This document shows, piece after piece, positions 50,156-58,621 of a stretch of DNA of 64,000 bases. Position 1 is the stretch's first letter. Every line of letters starts with the position of its first letter. Made by a program: the position numbers and the translations under genes. The notes beneath the pieces are model-generated. The model was given only the letters and a program-made list of their open reading frames with translations, was not told where the DNA came from and searched no databases. The DNA is taken from NCBI RefSeq assembly GCF_024448715.1, contig NZ_JAMOHZ010000010.1:88706-152705 (forward strand), read 5' to 3'. This stretch comes from Stutzerimonas stutzeri (lineage in GTDB: Bacteria > Pseudomonadota > Gammaproteobacteria > Pseudomonadales > Pseudomonadaceae).

Positions 50156-51094
50156 TTATTGGCTGAGCGGCTGAAGGCGAACGGCGGCTTCCAGCTCGGC
50201 GAGTTGTGCCGGGTCGGTGATGCCGAAGCCGACCTGCCCAACTGCCTGCGCGGCGATGGCCGTGGCGTGGCTGAGGGTGAGTTCGGCGGGCCAGTTTTCC
50301 AGCAAGCCGTGAAGCATGCCGGCGAGCAGGGAGTCGCCGGCGCCGACGGTACTGATCACCTGAACCTTTGGCGGCTGCGCATGCCAGGCGCTATCCGGAC
50401 CGAACCAGCTCACGCCCTCGGCACCTTGTGAGATGACTACGTGCTCGATGCCTTCGACCTGCAAGCGCCAGGCTTCACGGGCAAGCGCCTGAGCATCGGC
50501 CGTTTTCATTCCGCGGGCCTCGGCCAGCTCCTCTTCGTTGGGCTTGATCAGCCAGGGCGCCGTCGCCAGGCCGGCGCGCAGCGCCGCGCCACTGGTATCC
50601 AACGCGACCCGCACGCCGAGTTGCTTGAGCGTGCGCAACAGGTCGACGAACCACTCCACCTGAACACCGCGCGGCAGGCTGCCGGCGACCACCACCAGGT
50701 CGTGTACTGGGGCGAGGCGCTTTAGCCTGGCCAGAAGCTCGACGCGCTCCGCCTCGGCGATCATCAGCCCAGGACCGTTGATGTCAGTGATCTGTCCGCA
50801 AGCTTCGGCCAGTTTGATGTTGCTACGGGTTTCTCCGGCGACGCGGACGAATTCGTCAGCAAAGCCACGTGCTTCGAACAACTGCTCGAACGCCTGCGGA
50901 TTGTCCGCGCCGAGAAAGCCGGTCACGGTCAGCTGGTGACCGAGGTCGGCCAGCACCTGCGCCACGTTGAGGCCCTTGCCGGCGGCATGCACCTGCAGGC
51001 TTTCGCTGCGGTTGACCTCGCCCAGGCGCAGCGATGGCAGTTGCACAGTCAGGTCGAGTGCAGGATTAAGGGTGACCGTCAGGACGCGCGCCAT
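50156..51094 (-). CDS. fruK: FruK, 1-phosphofructokinase
   Basis: PfkB-family kinase that makes fructose 1,6-bisphosphate from the fructose 1-phosphate delivered by FruA. The 312-residue product starts MARVLTVTLNPALDLTVQL (family hallmark) and has the ATP/catalytic motif STVGAGDSLLAGMLHG near 248-263. Its ATG overlaps the fruB stop in TGATG. Its substrate fructose 1-phosphate is the effector of Cra. Confidence 0.94.
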   Translation of the reverse strand: MARVLTVTLNPALDLTVQLPSLRLGEVNRSESLQVHAAGKGLNVAQVLADLGHQLTVTGFLGADNPQAFEQLFEARGFADEFVRVAGETRSNIKLAEACGQITDINGPGLMIAEAERVELLARLKRLAPVHDLVVVAGSLPRGVQVEWFVDLLRTLKQLGVRVALDTSGAALRAGLATAPWLIKPNEEELAEARGMKTADAQALAREAWRLQVEGIEHVVISQGAEGVSWFGPDSAWHAQPPKVQVISTVGAGDSLLAGMLHGLLENWPAELTLSHATAIAAQAVGQVGFGITDPAQLAELEAAVRLQPLSQ

Positions 51095-53982
51095 CAGCAA
51101 TGCTCTCCGACGAAGGCGCGCACTTCATGCGCACCGGGCAGCAGCAGCGCATGCTGAGCCAGCCGCTGGCAGGCGCTGAAATCCAGCTCCCGCACCCGCG
51201 CCTTGACCAGCGCGATGCTGCGGGCGGACACGCTCAATTCGTTGACACCGAGGCCCACCAGCATCGGCACCGCCAGCGCATCGGCGGCCAGCTCGCCGCA
51301 CACGCCCACCCATTTGCCCTGCGCATGCGCGGCTTCGACGGTCATATCGATCAGGCGCAACACCGCCGGATGCAAGCCATCGGCCTGACCGGAAAGGGTC
51401 GGATGCCCGCGGTCGATGGCCAGGGTGTACTGGGTCAGGTCATTGGTGCCGATGCTGAAGAAATCCACTTCTCGCGCCAGCGCCGGGGCGATCAACGCGG
51501 CGGACGGGATTTCGATCATGATGCCGACCTGCAGATCGGCCACCGGCAGCTCCGCACGCAGCCGGTCGACCATGGCTTTGGCGGTGCGCCACTCATCGAT
51601 GTTGCCGACCATGGGAAACATGATCCGCAACGGGCGACCGTCGGCGGAGGCCAGCAGCGCGCGCAATTGGGTTTCGAGAATGTCCGGGCGCTGCAGGCTC
51701 AGGCGAATGCCGCGCACACCGAGGAAGGGGTTTTCCTCGGCCGGCATCGGCCAGTACGGCAGCGGCTTGTCGCCGCCAACGTCCAGCGTACGCACCACCA
51801 AAGGCCGTCCTTCGAGTGCTTCCAGCACGCGGCGGTACTCGGCCTCCTGGGTCGCCTGGTCCGGCGCCTGGGAATGGTTCATGAACACCAGTTCGGTGCG
51901 CAGCAGGCCGATGGCTTCAGCTCCGAGGGATACGGCGTCGGCGGTCTCTCCGGCCGCGCCGATGTTGGCGGCGATCTCCACGGGATGGCCGTCGCGGGTG
52001 ATCGCCGGCTCCATTCGTCTCTCGTTCGCCAGACGCTTGCGCTCCTCGCGCTCGGCGCGTTCGCTTCGGGCGTCGGCCAGTTGCGCATCGCTCGGCGCGA
52101 CCAGCAGTTCGCCACGCTCGCCGTCGAGCAGCAATAGTGTGTTCGGCGCCAACCCCAGCACGCCTGGCCCGGCGCCGACGATGGCCGGAATGCCCAGCGC
52201 ACGGGCGATGATCGCGCTGTGCGAGGTCGCACCGCCGCCAGCGGTAAGGATGCCGGCGACGCGCTGGCAGTTGAGCGTGGCAACGTCCGAGGGTGCCACT
52301 TCGTCCATCACCAGAATGTAGGGCTCTTCCGGCGCCTGCTCGGCCTCGATACCGGTCAGACAGGCCAACACGCGACGGCCGACGTCACGCAAATCCGCTG
52401 CGCGCTCGGCCAGCAGCTTGTCGTGCAGCGACTCCTGTTGCTGCGCGGCGTTTTCGATTTCCTCGACCCAGGCGGCTTCGGCGCTCAAGCCTTTTTGCAG
52501 CCGTACCTGTACGTCTTCGCGCAACGCCGGGTCGCGCAGCATGGCCTGATGAGTGGTGAAAATGTCGCGAATGCTGGCGACCTGGCTTTCCTCGATCAGC
52601 ACGCCAATTTCGCTGAACACGCGGTCGAGCGCCGTATCCAGGCGCTGCAGCTCGACCGCCGGGGATTCGCCATGCTTGGGGTAGTCGATAACCTGTGGCT
52701 TGCGCACCAGTACCGGGCCGATGGCGATGCCGGGCGAGGCGGCAATGGCCATCACGCGCTCGCCGACACGCAAAGCCGCGTGCTCGACAGTCTTTTGATC
52801 CGGTTGCGCGGCAAGCGACGCGCCGGCGTTTTCCATCACCTGGCCCGGCGCGGGCAAGGGCTCGACCTCCTCGCCCAGGCCTTCTTCGACGGCGCGCACC
52901 AGTGCCGGCAACGCATCGCCGGCTATCGAAGGCTCGGCAATGAATTCCAATACCTGACTACGCTGCGCGCCCATTGCCAAGAGCTTGCTCAGGCTCTTGA
53001 CCGACACGCCAGCCCTCTCGCTACCGGCCAGCCGAACGCGGATATCGCCGTCGAACGCCTGGGCAATTTCGGTCAGCACCTTGGCGGGCCGCGCATGCAG
53101 ACCATGGGCATTGGCCAAGGGCACCTGAGCGCTCGGCCAGTCGGCGGGCACCTCGCCGCCGAGCGCTTCGAGCACCACGCGGCTGGAGGTCGCCTGGCTG
53201 AGTTCCTGCCCGCGCCCCTCGATCAATAGATTGCACAAGCGCTCGAGCATTGCCCGATGCGCCTCGCCAAGGCTGGCGAGCACGAACAGCCCGTTGAGCG
53301 GCTGCCCCTGGTGTACCAGCGAATTGATGGGCGTGACGAAGGCCAACCCAGGACTCTGCACCGATTGCTCGCTGCTCAGCCACCACAGCCCATCGCCCAG
53401 CGGCAGCGCCTGGCTCAGCGCCAGCCCGGCATTGAAACCGGGCTCCACGCACTGGGCGCGCTTGAGCAGCTTGACGCCCTGCCAGGCCAGCTCGTCGAAA
53501 TCATCGGCGGCGACACCGAGCGCCACCAGCTCGCCATCCAACGCCAATTCCTGCGGCGCGCCCTGCAGCAGATCGATGATCGCCTCGGGGCTATCCACTT
53601 TCTGCAGCGCCTCACTCAGATCGCCTTCGCCAAGCGCTCGGGTCAACAACTGCAGCAAACGCAGATGCTCATCCGAACGCGCGGCGATACCGATGGCGAG
53701 GAACACGTGCTGGCCGTTGCCCCAGTCCACACCACCTGGAAAGTGCAGCAGGCGCACGCCGGTGGTGAAGACCTGATCGCGGGTCTCCGGCGTGCCGTGC
53801 GGGATGGCGATGCCCTGGCCAAGAAAGGTCGAGCCCTGCGCTTCGCGCGCCTGGAGCCCGTCGAGGTAACCGGGCGCCACCAGACCGTCCGCCACCAGCA
53901 CTTCGGCCAGCAAAGCCAGAGCGGCAGGCTTGTCGGCGGCCGCCTGATGCATGTGGATATGCTGGGCATTCAACTCAAGCAT
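51094..53982 (-). CDS. fruB: FruB, fructose PTS multiphosphoryl protein (EIIA-HPr-EI)
   Basis: Cytoplasmic fusion that runs the full fructose phosphorelay. The 962-residue product has EIIA (1-145, His62 in GIAIPHGTPE), a linker, HPr (about 282-370, His296 in HGLHARPAKVL) and enzyme I (about 400-962, phosphorylated His in GGGATSHSAIIARALG and the C-terminal PEP site with GTNDLTQYTL). The order EIIA-HPr-EI is the pseudomonad type. CAGGAG precedes the ATG. It starts 84 bp from the Cra operator. Confidence 0.96.
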   Translation of the reverse strand: MLELNAQHIHMHQAAADKPAALALLAEVLVADGLVAPGYLDGLQAREAQGSTFLGQGIAIPHGTPETRDQVFTTGVRLLHFPGGVDWGNGQHVFLAIGIAARSDEHLRLLQLLTRALGEGDLSEALQKVDSPEAIIDLLQGAPQELALDGELVALGVAADDFDELAWQGVKLLKRAQCVEPGFNAGLALSQALPLGDGLWWLSSEQSVQSPGLAFVTPINSLVHQGQPLNGLFVLASLGEAHRAMLERLCNLLIEGRGQELSQATSSRVVLEALGGEVPADWPSAQVPLANAHGLHARPAKVLTEIAQAFDGDIRVRLAGSERAGVSVKSLSKLLAMGAQRSQVLEFIAEPSIAGDALPALVRAVEEGLGEEVEPLPAPGQVMENAGASLAAQPDQKTVEHAALRVGERVMAIAASPGIAIGPVLVRKPQVIDYPKHGESPAVELQRLDTALDRVFSEIGVLIEESQVASIRDIFTTHQAMLRDPALREDVQVRLQKGLSAEAAWVEEIENAAQQQESLHDKLLAERAADLRDVGRRVLACLTGIEAEQAPEEPYILVMDEVAPSDVATLNCQRVAGILTAGGGATSHSAIIARALGIPAIVGAGPGVLGLAPNTLLLLDGERGELLVAPSDAQLADARSERAEREERKRLANERRMEPAITRDGHPVEIAANIGAAGETADAVSLGAEAIGLLRTELVFMNHSQAPDQATQEAEYRRVLEALEGRPLVVRTLDVGGDKPLPYWPMPAEENPFLGVRGIRLSLQRPDILETQLRALLASADGRPLRIMFPMVGNIDEWRTAKAMVDRLRAELPVADLQVGIMIEIPSAALIAPALAREVDFFSIGTNDLTQYTLAIDRGHPTLSGQADGLHPAVLRLIDMTVEAAHAQGKWVGVCGELAADALAVPMLVGLGVNELSVSARSIALVKARVRELDFSACQRLAQHALLLPGAHEVRAFVGEHC

Positions 53983-54065
53983 GAAGAACTCCTGTACGGG
54001 CTCACTATTGTTTCTTTTGCCGGCTGGGGCGCTGGGATCACCGGACGGCGCTTATGACCGGACGA

Positions 54066-54085
54066 TTGCTGAAACGTTTCAGCAA
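54066..54085. promoter_or_regulatory. Cra (FruR) operator palindrome
   Basis: TTGCTGAAACGTTTCAGCAA is a perfect 20-bp palindrome centred between fruB (84 bp away) and cra (81 bp away). Its core TGAAACGTTTCA agrees with the operator TTAAACGTTTCA reported for P. putida Cra. It probably controls fruBKA and cra together, released by fructose 1-phosphate. The sequence is seen; binding is inferred from the family. Confidence 0.85.
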
Positions 54086-54165
54086 AGGCTGGCACATTAC
54101 GCAATATTGGGTAACTCTAGAAGCCCAAGTTCATACCTTCTGTCTCTCAGCCCAGGATTCTGCAG

Positions 54166-55155
54166 TTGAAACTGACCGACATCGCCCGCCTCGCCAATGT
54201 CTCGGTGACCACCGCCAGCTACGTCCTCAACGGCCAGGCCGTACAGCGGCGGATAAGCCAGGCCACGGTGGATCGGGTAATGGCAGTGGCTGAGCAACAG
54301 GGTTTCCAACTCGATCAACAGGCTGCCGGTTTGCGGCGCGGACAGTCGCGCACCCTGGGCTTCATCGTTCCCGACCTGGAAAACCCCAGCTATGCCCGGC
54401 TGGCGAAACTGCTCGAACAGCGCGCCCGTTTGCGCGGCTATCAGTTATTGATCGTCGGCTCCGATGACGAGCCGGAAACTGAACGCCAGGTCATCCAGGT
54501 GCTGCGCTCGCGGCGCTGCGATGCGCTGATCGTTGCCAGCTGTCTGCCGGCTGACGATGCCAGCTACCGCACGCTGCTCGCCAGCGGCACGCCGATCATT
54601 GCTCTCGATCGCGCGCTGGACCCAGAGCAGTTTTGCTCGGTCGTCAGCGACGACCGCGAAGCCGCCACGCAGCTGACCCACTCACTGCATTCACCAATCG
54701 ACGCGCATATCGCGCTGATCAGCGCACGGCCCGAATTGCGCATCAGCCAGCAGCGCGAGCAAGGCTTTCGCCAAGCACTGGAAAAATACGCGGGCCAGAT
54801 CAGCGTGAGGCAGGCCGAGCAGTTCAGCCGCGCCTGCGGCCGCGAGCAGATGCTGGCGCTGCTTGATCACGGCGAGATGCCCGACGCACTGATAACCACC
54901 GCTTACGTTCTGCTCGAAGGCGTCTTCGATGCCCTGCGCGAGCGCGACCTGCTATGGCCTGCGCAGCTGCGGCTGGCCACCTTCGGTGACGCGCAGCTGC
55001 TCGACTTTCTGCCGATACCGGTCAACGCCATCTCCCAGCAGCACGAGCAGATCGCCGAGCGCGCCCTGGAACAGGCCATTCGCGCCATTGAGCACGGCAG
55101 CTATCGCCCCGGTGTAATCGCCATCGAGCGTGAGTTGAAGGTCCGTCAGCTCTGA
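54166..55155 (+). CDS. cra: Cra (FruR), LacI-family fructose repressor
   Basis: Represses fruBKA until fructose 1-phosphate binds. The 329-residue product has the LacI-type helix-turn-helix and hinge at the N-terminus (KLTDIARLANVSVTTASYVLNGQ) and a periplasmic-binding-like effector domain (about 60-329). The start codon is TTG, with AGGA 9 bases upstream; no ATG fits the family. It is divergent from fruB across a shared operator. Confidence 0.94.
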   Translation: MKLTDIARLANVSVTTASYVLNGQAVQRRISQATVDRVMAVAEQQGFQLDQQAAGLRRGQSRTLGFIVPDLENPSYARLAKLLEQRARLRGYQLLIVGSDDEPETERQVIQVLRSRRCDALIVASCLPADDASYRTLLASGTPIIALDRALDPEQFCSVVSDDREAATQLTHSLHSPIDAHIALISARPELRISQQREQGFRQALEKYAGQISVRQAEQFSRACGREQMLALLDHGEMPDALITTAYVLLEGVFDALRERDLLWPAQLRLATFGDAQLLDFLPIPVNAISQQHEQIAERALEQAIRAIEHGSYRPGVIAIERELKVRQL

Positions 55156-55299
55156 CCACTTGCGGGCGCTTGCGCGCTGACCGAAGCTGTTGCGCTGTTT
55201 GGCGAGGGACTGTGGATCGCCACGAGCGATCATGGCCCGATATGGCATTGCCGCTCCGCAGTCCTTGAACCTGCAAACTCGAGTCGGCTTTCAGCATGG

Positions 55300-55323
55300 T
55301 TCGCGAGCAAGCTCGCTCCTACA
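55300..55323 (-). repeat. REP sequence, intergenic copy A
   Basis: TTCGCGAGCAAGCTCGCTCCTACA, identical to the copy at 45085-45110 next to the RAYT gene, 10 kb away. Confidence 0.8.
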
Positions 55324-55373
55324 ATCGAGCGATCGGATCGTGCAAAGATACCCAGACGCCCCCCCGCTGCTTT

Positions 55374-55397
55374 TGTAGGAGCCAGCTTGCTGGCGAA
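55374..55397 (+). repeat. REP sequence, intergenic copy B (variant)
   Basis: TGTAGGAGCCAGCTTGCTGGCGAA. G and C changes on both arms of the stem compensate, so the hairpin is kept. The variant matches the form at 45790-45816 in reverse. Confidence 0.8.
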
Positions 55398-55443
55398 CCG
55401 AGGTCGCAAGCAGATACGGCGCGAACGTAGATATTAGAGGCTG

Positions 55444-55467
55444 ATCGCGAGCAAGCTCGCTCCTACA
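55444..55467 (-). repeat. REP sequence, intergenic copy C
   Basis: ATCGCGAGCAAGCTCGCTCCTACA, in the same direction as copy A and opposite to copy B, so three REPs alternate over 170 bp. Confidence 0.8.
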
Positions 55468-55562
55468 GCTCCCCGCAACGACGAAGAAACGAACAAACGA
55501 TATTTGCAGTCAGGCCATTAGCCGCACCGGTCACTGGCCTTTTCACCGAGCCCGCAATCCTA

Positions 55563-55868
55563 ATGAACATCGAACAGATCACCCAACGCCTGCACGCCAT
55601 CCGCGATCGCAACGACTGGCAGCGCTTTCACAGCCCGAAAAACCTCGCCATGGCCGCCAGCGTGGAAATGGCCGAGCTGGTGGAAATCTTCCAGTGGCTG
55701 ACCGAGGACGAGTCGCGGCAACTGCCTGCCGACAAGCTTGAGCATGCCGGCCAGGAAGTCGGCGACATCCTTATGTACCTGCTGCTGATGTGCAGCGAAC
55801 TAGGCATCGACATGGAACAGGCGCTGCTGGCCAAGCTGGCGGACAACGAGCGGCGGTTCGCCCGATGA
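55563..55868 (+). CDS. MazG-like nucleotide pyrophosphohydrolase
   Basis: Small all-alpha NTP pyrophosphatase (dCTPase/MazG-like group) that cleans non-standard nucleotides. The 101-residue product has the metal-binding helices ASVEMAELVEIFQWL (about 32-46) and EVGDILMYLLLMC (about 65-77) with the E-x-x-E and E-x-x-D acidic residues. It overlaps cmoM by 4 bp (ATGA). Confidence 0.87.
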   Translation: MNIEQITQRLHAIRDRNDWQRFHSPKNLAMAASVEMAELVEIFQWLTEDESRQLPADKLEHAGQEVGDILMYLLLMCSELGIDMEQALLAKLADNERRFAR

Positions 55869-56614
55869 GCGATCGCCATTTCGACGAGTTGGCGACGCGT
55901 TTCGCCGAGAAGATTTACGGCGGGGCCAAGGGCGCGATCCGCCTCGCGGTGCTGCAGGCGGACCTCGCCGAAGTGCTGCCGCAACGCCCGCTGCGCGTGC
56001 TCGATATCGGTGCCGGGCTTGGCCACATGAGTCTCTGGCTCGCACAGCAAGGCCATCAAGTGACGCTCGCGGAGCCCGCCGAACCGATGCTCGAAGGTGC
56101 TCGCGAGCGCTTCGCCGCTGCCGGTCAATCGGCCACCTTTATCCAGGCGCCCTGGCAGGACATCGAAAGTCAGGTCGAAGGCCGTTTCGATCTGGTCATC
56201 TGCCATGCGGTGCTGGAATGGCTGGCCGAACCTCAGGCCATCCTGCCGGTGCTGCATCGCCTGGCCGCCGCCGATGGCTGGCTGTCGCTGGCCTTCTACA
56301 ACCGCGACGCGCTGATCTACCGCAACCTGCTCAAGGGCCATTTCAAGAAGCTGCGCAGCCAGAGCTTTGCCGGTGAACGCCAGAGCCTGACGCCGCAGCA
56401 GCCCCTCGACCCTCGCGAGCTGGCCGCGCAACTCGCGTCGCACTGGCGGGTCGAATCAACCAGTGGCGTGCGCGTATTCCATGACTACATGCCCGCTGAT
56501 TTTCAGGCCCGCACCGAGCCTGCCGACCTCGTCGAGATGGAACTGGCGTACCGCCGCCATCCCGCCTTTGCCGGCCTCGGGCGCTACCTGCACTGGTTGT
56601 GTCGGCCCCGCTGA
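55865..56614 (+). CDS. cmoM: CmoM, tRNA carboxymethoxyuridine methyltransferase
   Basis: SAM-dependent methyltransferase (old name SmtA) that makes the methyl ester mcmo5U at wobble position 34 of some tRNAs. The 249-residue product starts MSDRHFDELATRFAEKIYGGAKG and has the SAM motif VLDIGAGLGHMSLWLA (44-59). CHAVLEWLAEPQ and FYNRDALIYRNLLKG are typical of CmoM. The start was chosen over an upstream frame that overlaps the MazG-like gene. Confidence 0.9.
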   Translation: MSDRHFDELATRFAEKIYGGAKGAIRLAVLQADLAEVLPQRPLRVLDIGAGLGHMSLWLAQQGHQVTLAEPAEPMLEGARERFAAAGQSATFIQAPWQDIESQVEGRFDLVICHAVLEWLAEPQAILPVLHRLAAADGWLSLAFYNRDALIYRNLLKGHFKKLRSQSFAGERQSLTPQQPLDPRELAAQLASHWRVESTSGVRVFHDYMPADFQARTEPADLVEMELAYRRHPAFAGLGRYLHWLCRPR

Positions 56615-56635
56615 GTGCCGGCCGGGAGGTATTTT

Positions 56636-57235
56636 ATGTTTACCCGCGCTGCCCTGCCGCTGCTCTGCCTAAGTCTCGTGGCCTGCCAGAGCAATAATCC
56701 GTACACCAGCGAATCCGCGCCGATTCCGCCCGCGCCGCCCGTCGAGCAGATCCAGTCTCCGGTGTACCCTGCGGCACCGCGGGATTTTTCCAGTTATCAG
56801 AGCTGGAGCTGGCGCAATCCACCGCCTGGCACGGCCTCGCTCGCCGGGGAAGAGCTTCAGGAAATGGTCGCCGGCGCCCTCGATCAGCGCGGCCTGCGGC
56901 CTGCGCCAGACAATACCAAGGGCGACGTGCAGATCAGCGCTCGAGCCAACATGGAGACGCGCGTGCGGCAGACGTATGACGATTACGGCCCTCATATCGG
57001 GGCTGGTCATTACGGCGGTTACGGCAGCGGTTATGGCATTGGGACCAGTGCGCCGATAATGCGCACCTACGAAGAAGAGGTGGTCTCGGTGTACGTCGAG
57101 ATGTATGACAGCAGCTCAGGCCAGGCCATCTGGAGCAACCGCGCCGAAGCTCGTAGCGGCGGCAATCAGGCCGAACGCAAGGATGCCGCGCGTCAAGCCG
57201 TGAACAACGCGCTCGCCGACTATCCACCGCGCTGA
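56636..57235 (+). CDS. DUF4136 lipoprotein 1
   Basis: Outer- or inner-membrane lipoprotein of family DUF4136, function unknown. The 199-residue product has lipobox LVAC with the lipid cysteine at 17, a proline-rich linker (25-45), and the family domain from PRDFSSYQSWSW. A glycine/tyrosine-rich loop (about 125-142) interrupts the domain. GGGAGG lies 6 bases before the ATG. A second DUF4136 gene follows after 32 bp. Confidence 0.85.
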   Translation: MFTRAALPLLCLSLVACQSNNPYTSESAPIPPAPPVEQIQSPVYPAAPRDFSSYQSWSWRNPPPGTASLAGEELQEMVAGALDQRGLRPAPDNTKGDVQISARANMETRVRQTYDDYGPHIGAGHYGGYGSGYGIGTSAPIMRTYEEEVVSVYVEMYDSSSGQAIWSNRAEARSGGNQAERKDAARQAVNNALADYPPR

Positions 57236-57267
57236 GCCTGCATGCCCCTATCGCGAGGAGAACCGAA

Positions 57268-57828
57268 ATGTTCCGTTCATTACTGATGCTTCCCCTGTTG
57301 TTGCTGCTGGCCGCCTGCCAGAGCACTCAGGTACAGCGCGATTTCGATCCGCAGCGCGACTTCTCCGCCTACCGGACCTGGAGCTGGCAGGAGCCGGCGC
57401 TGCAGTACCGCCCGGATGATCCGCGGATCAAGAGCGACCTCACCGAACAGCGCATCCGTAGCGCGGTCAGCGAGCAGCTCGACCAGCGCGGCCTGCGCCA
57501 GGCTCAGTCCGGCAGCCAGCCGGATGTGCTGATACAGGCCTGGTTCATCGTCGACGAGCGCTCCCAGCAATATACTTCCACGTCGATGGGAGCCTGGGGC
57601 AGCCCGTGGCATGGTTTCTGGGGCGGGCCGATGATCACCGACACCCGCACCATTCACTACCAGGTCGGTACCCTGCAGGTAGATTTTTACGATGCCGAGG
57701 ACGGCAAGCTGGTCTGGCGCGGCAGTGCTGAACAAGTCTTGCGCGACGATCCTGGCAGTCCTCAGGAGCGCGCCGGAATGTTCCGCGAAACCGTCGCCAA
57801 GGTGCTTGCGCAATATCCACCGCAGTAG
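57268..57828 (+). CDS. DUF4136 lipoprotein 2
   Basis: Paralogue of the gene just upstream. The 186-residue product has lipobox LAAC with Cys17 and the domain from DFDPQRDFSAYRTWSWQEP to the shared C-terminal ending AQYPPQ (ADYPPR in copy 1). Function unknown. GAGGAG lies 6 bases before the ATG. Confidence 0.85.
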   Translation: MFRSLLMLPLLLLLAACQSTQVQRDFDPQRDFSAYRTWSWQEPALQYRPDDPRIKSDLTEQRIRSAVSEQLDQRGLRQAQSGSQPDVLIQAWFIVDERSQQYTSTSMGAWGSPWHGFWGGPMITDTRTIHYQVGTLQVDFYDAEDGKLVWRGSAEQVLRDDPGSPQERAGMFRETVAKVLAQYPPQ

Positions 57829-58152
57829 ACTGCAGTCCGTTCCGAACCCGGCCTGCTGCAGTGGCGGGCTTCGAACTGCCGACAAAGGGTAAACGCTTCG
57901 CCCCGAGGGCCGGAAGGCGCGCTTGCCCCTCCTCCACCCTGACAAGTCCAATTTTGAACCTGCAAAGAAACCATACAAGGCGCGCTTCGTGGCGAATACT
58001 GGCGCAACAGCCCATTAATGATCCATGGGCTCGCCAAAAGGTGGCGCGTAGTAACGGAACACCTGCAAATTGCCTCGAGAGCTGGGTTCATCATCGATCT
58101 CTGGCCTGCCGTCCTGGCAGGGCTGTCTTTGTAATCATCGGAGTAAATTCGC
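57829..58152. other. 324-bp intergenic region between DUF4136 and the permease gene
   Basis: No believable open frame. A 7-bp palindrome pair ACTGCAG/CTGCAGT lies just after the stop codon at 57829-57862, and a small CCTGCC/GGCAGG hairpin near 58108-58124. The longer frames on both strands lack codon bias. A promoter for the permease gene should lie here but none stands out. Confidence 0.45.
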
Positions 58153-58602
58153 ATGCCTGTCGTAGCCTGGTGGCTTCTCGTTCTGCCTTTGATTGCCGGG
58201 GCGTTTCTGCCGCTGCAGGCCGGTATCAACGGACAAGTGGCCAAACACCTGACCAGCGTCATGAGCGCGGCGATGCTTTCATTTGCCGTAGGCACCGTGG
58301 CGTTGGCCTTTGTCGTTCTGGTCCAGCGCGATATGCCCTCGATTCAGGCCCTGAAGGGTTTGCACTGGTACCACTGGTGCGCCGGCCTACTCGGCATGTT
58401 TTTCATCGCCACGGCGGCGTTCGCCGGCCCGCGCATTGGCGCGTTGCTGTTCATGGCGTTGGTGCTGGCCGGGCAGTTGGGGATGGCGCTGCTGCTCGAT
58501 CACTTCGGCTGGGCGGGTTTTCGTCAGTCATCGATCAGCGTCGGCAAGGTTGCCGGGCTGGTGCTGATCTTCGGTGGCGTGTGGATGATCCGCCGCGGCT
58601 GA
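58153..58602 (+). CDS. DMT-type small permease (DUF606/YdcZ family)
   Basis: Inner-membrane protein of the DUF606 branch of the drug/metabolite transporter superfamily. The 149-residue product has about five transmembrane helices and the family start LPLIAGAFLPLQAGINGQVAKHLTSVMSAAMLSFAVG. These proteins usually act as dimers; substrate unknown. CGGAG lies 9 bases before the ATG. Confidence 0.85.
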   Translation: MPVVAWWLLVLPLIAGAFLPLQAGINGQVAKHLTSVMSAAMLSFAVGTVALAFVVLVQRDMPSIQALKGLHWYHWCAGLLGMFFIATAAFAGPRIGALLFMALVLAGQLGMALLLDHFGWAGFRQSSISVGKVAGLVLIFGGVWMIRRG

Positions 58603-58611
58603 GCGCGGCGG
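58590..58611. terminator. hairpin at the end of the DUF606 gene
   Basis: CCGCCGCG pairs perfectly with CGCGGCGG around a 6-base loop that includes the stop codon. The opposite-strand gene ends 10 bp further. No T-run. Confidence 0.5.
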
Positions 58612-58621
58612 TCGAAACAGG

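Larger units (their letters stand above)
55156..55562. other. 407-bp intergenic region with three REP copies
   Basis: The gap between cra and the MazG-like gene holds three REP sequences (entered separately) and no open frame of merit. The last 95 bp before 55563 are free of repeats and should hold the promoter of the MazG-like gene. Confidence 0.6.

Noticed and set aside
52219..53229. 336-codon open frame on the plus strand inside fruB
   Set aside because: Antisense to the HPr and enzyme I domains of FruB, which carry all active-site motifs.
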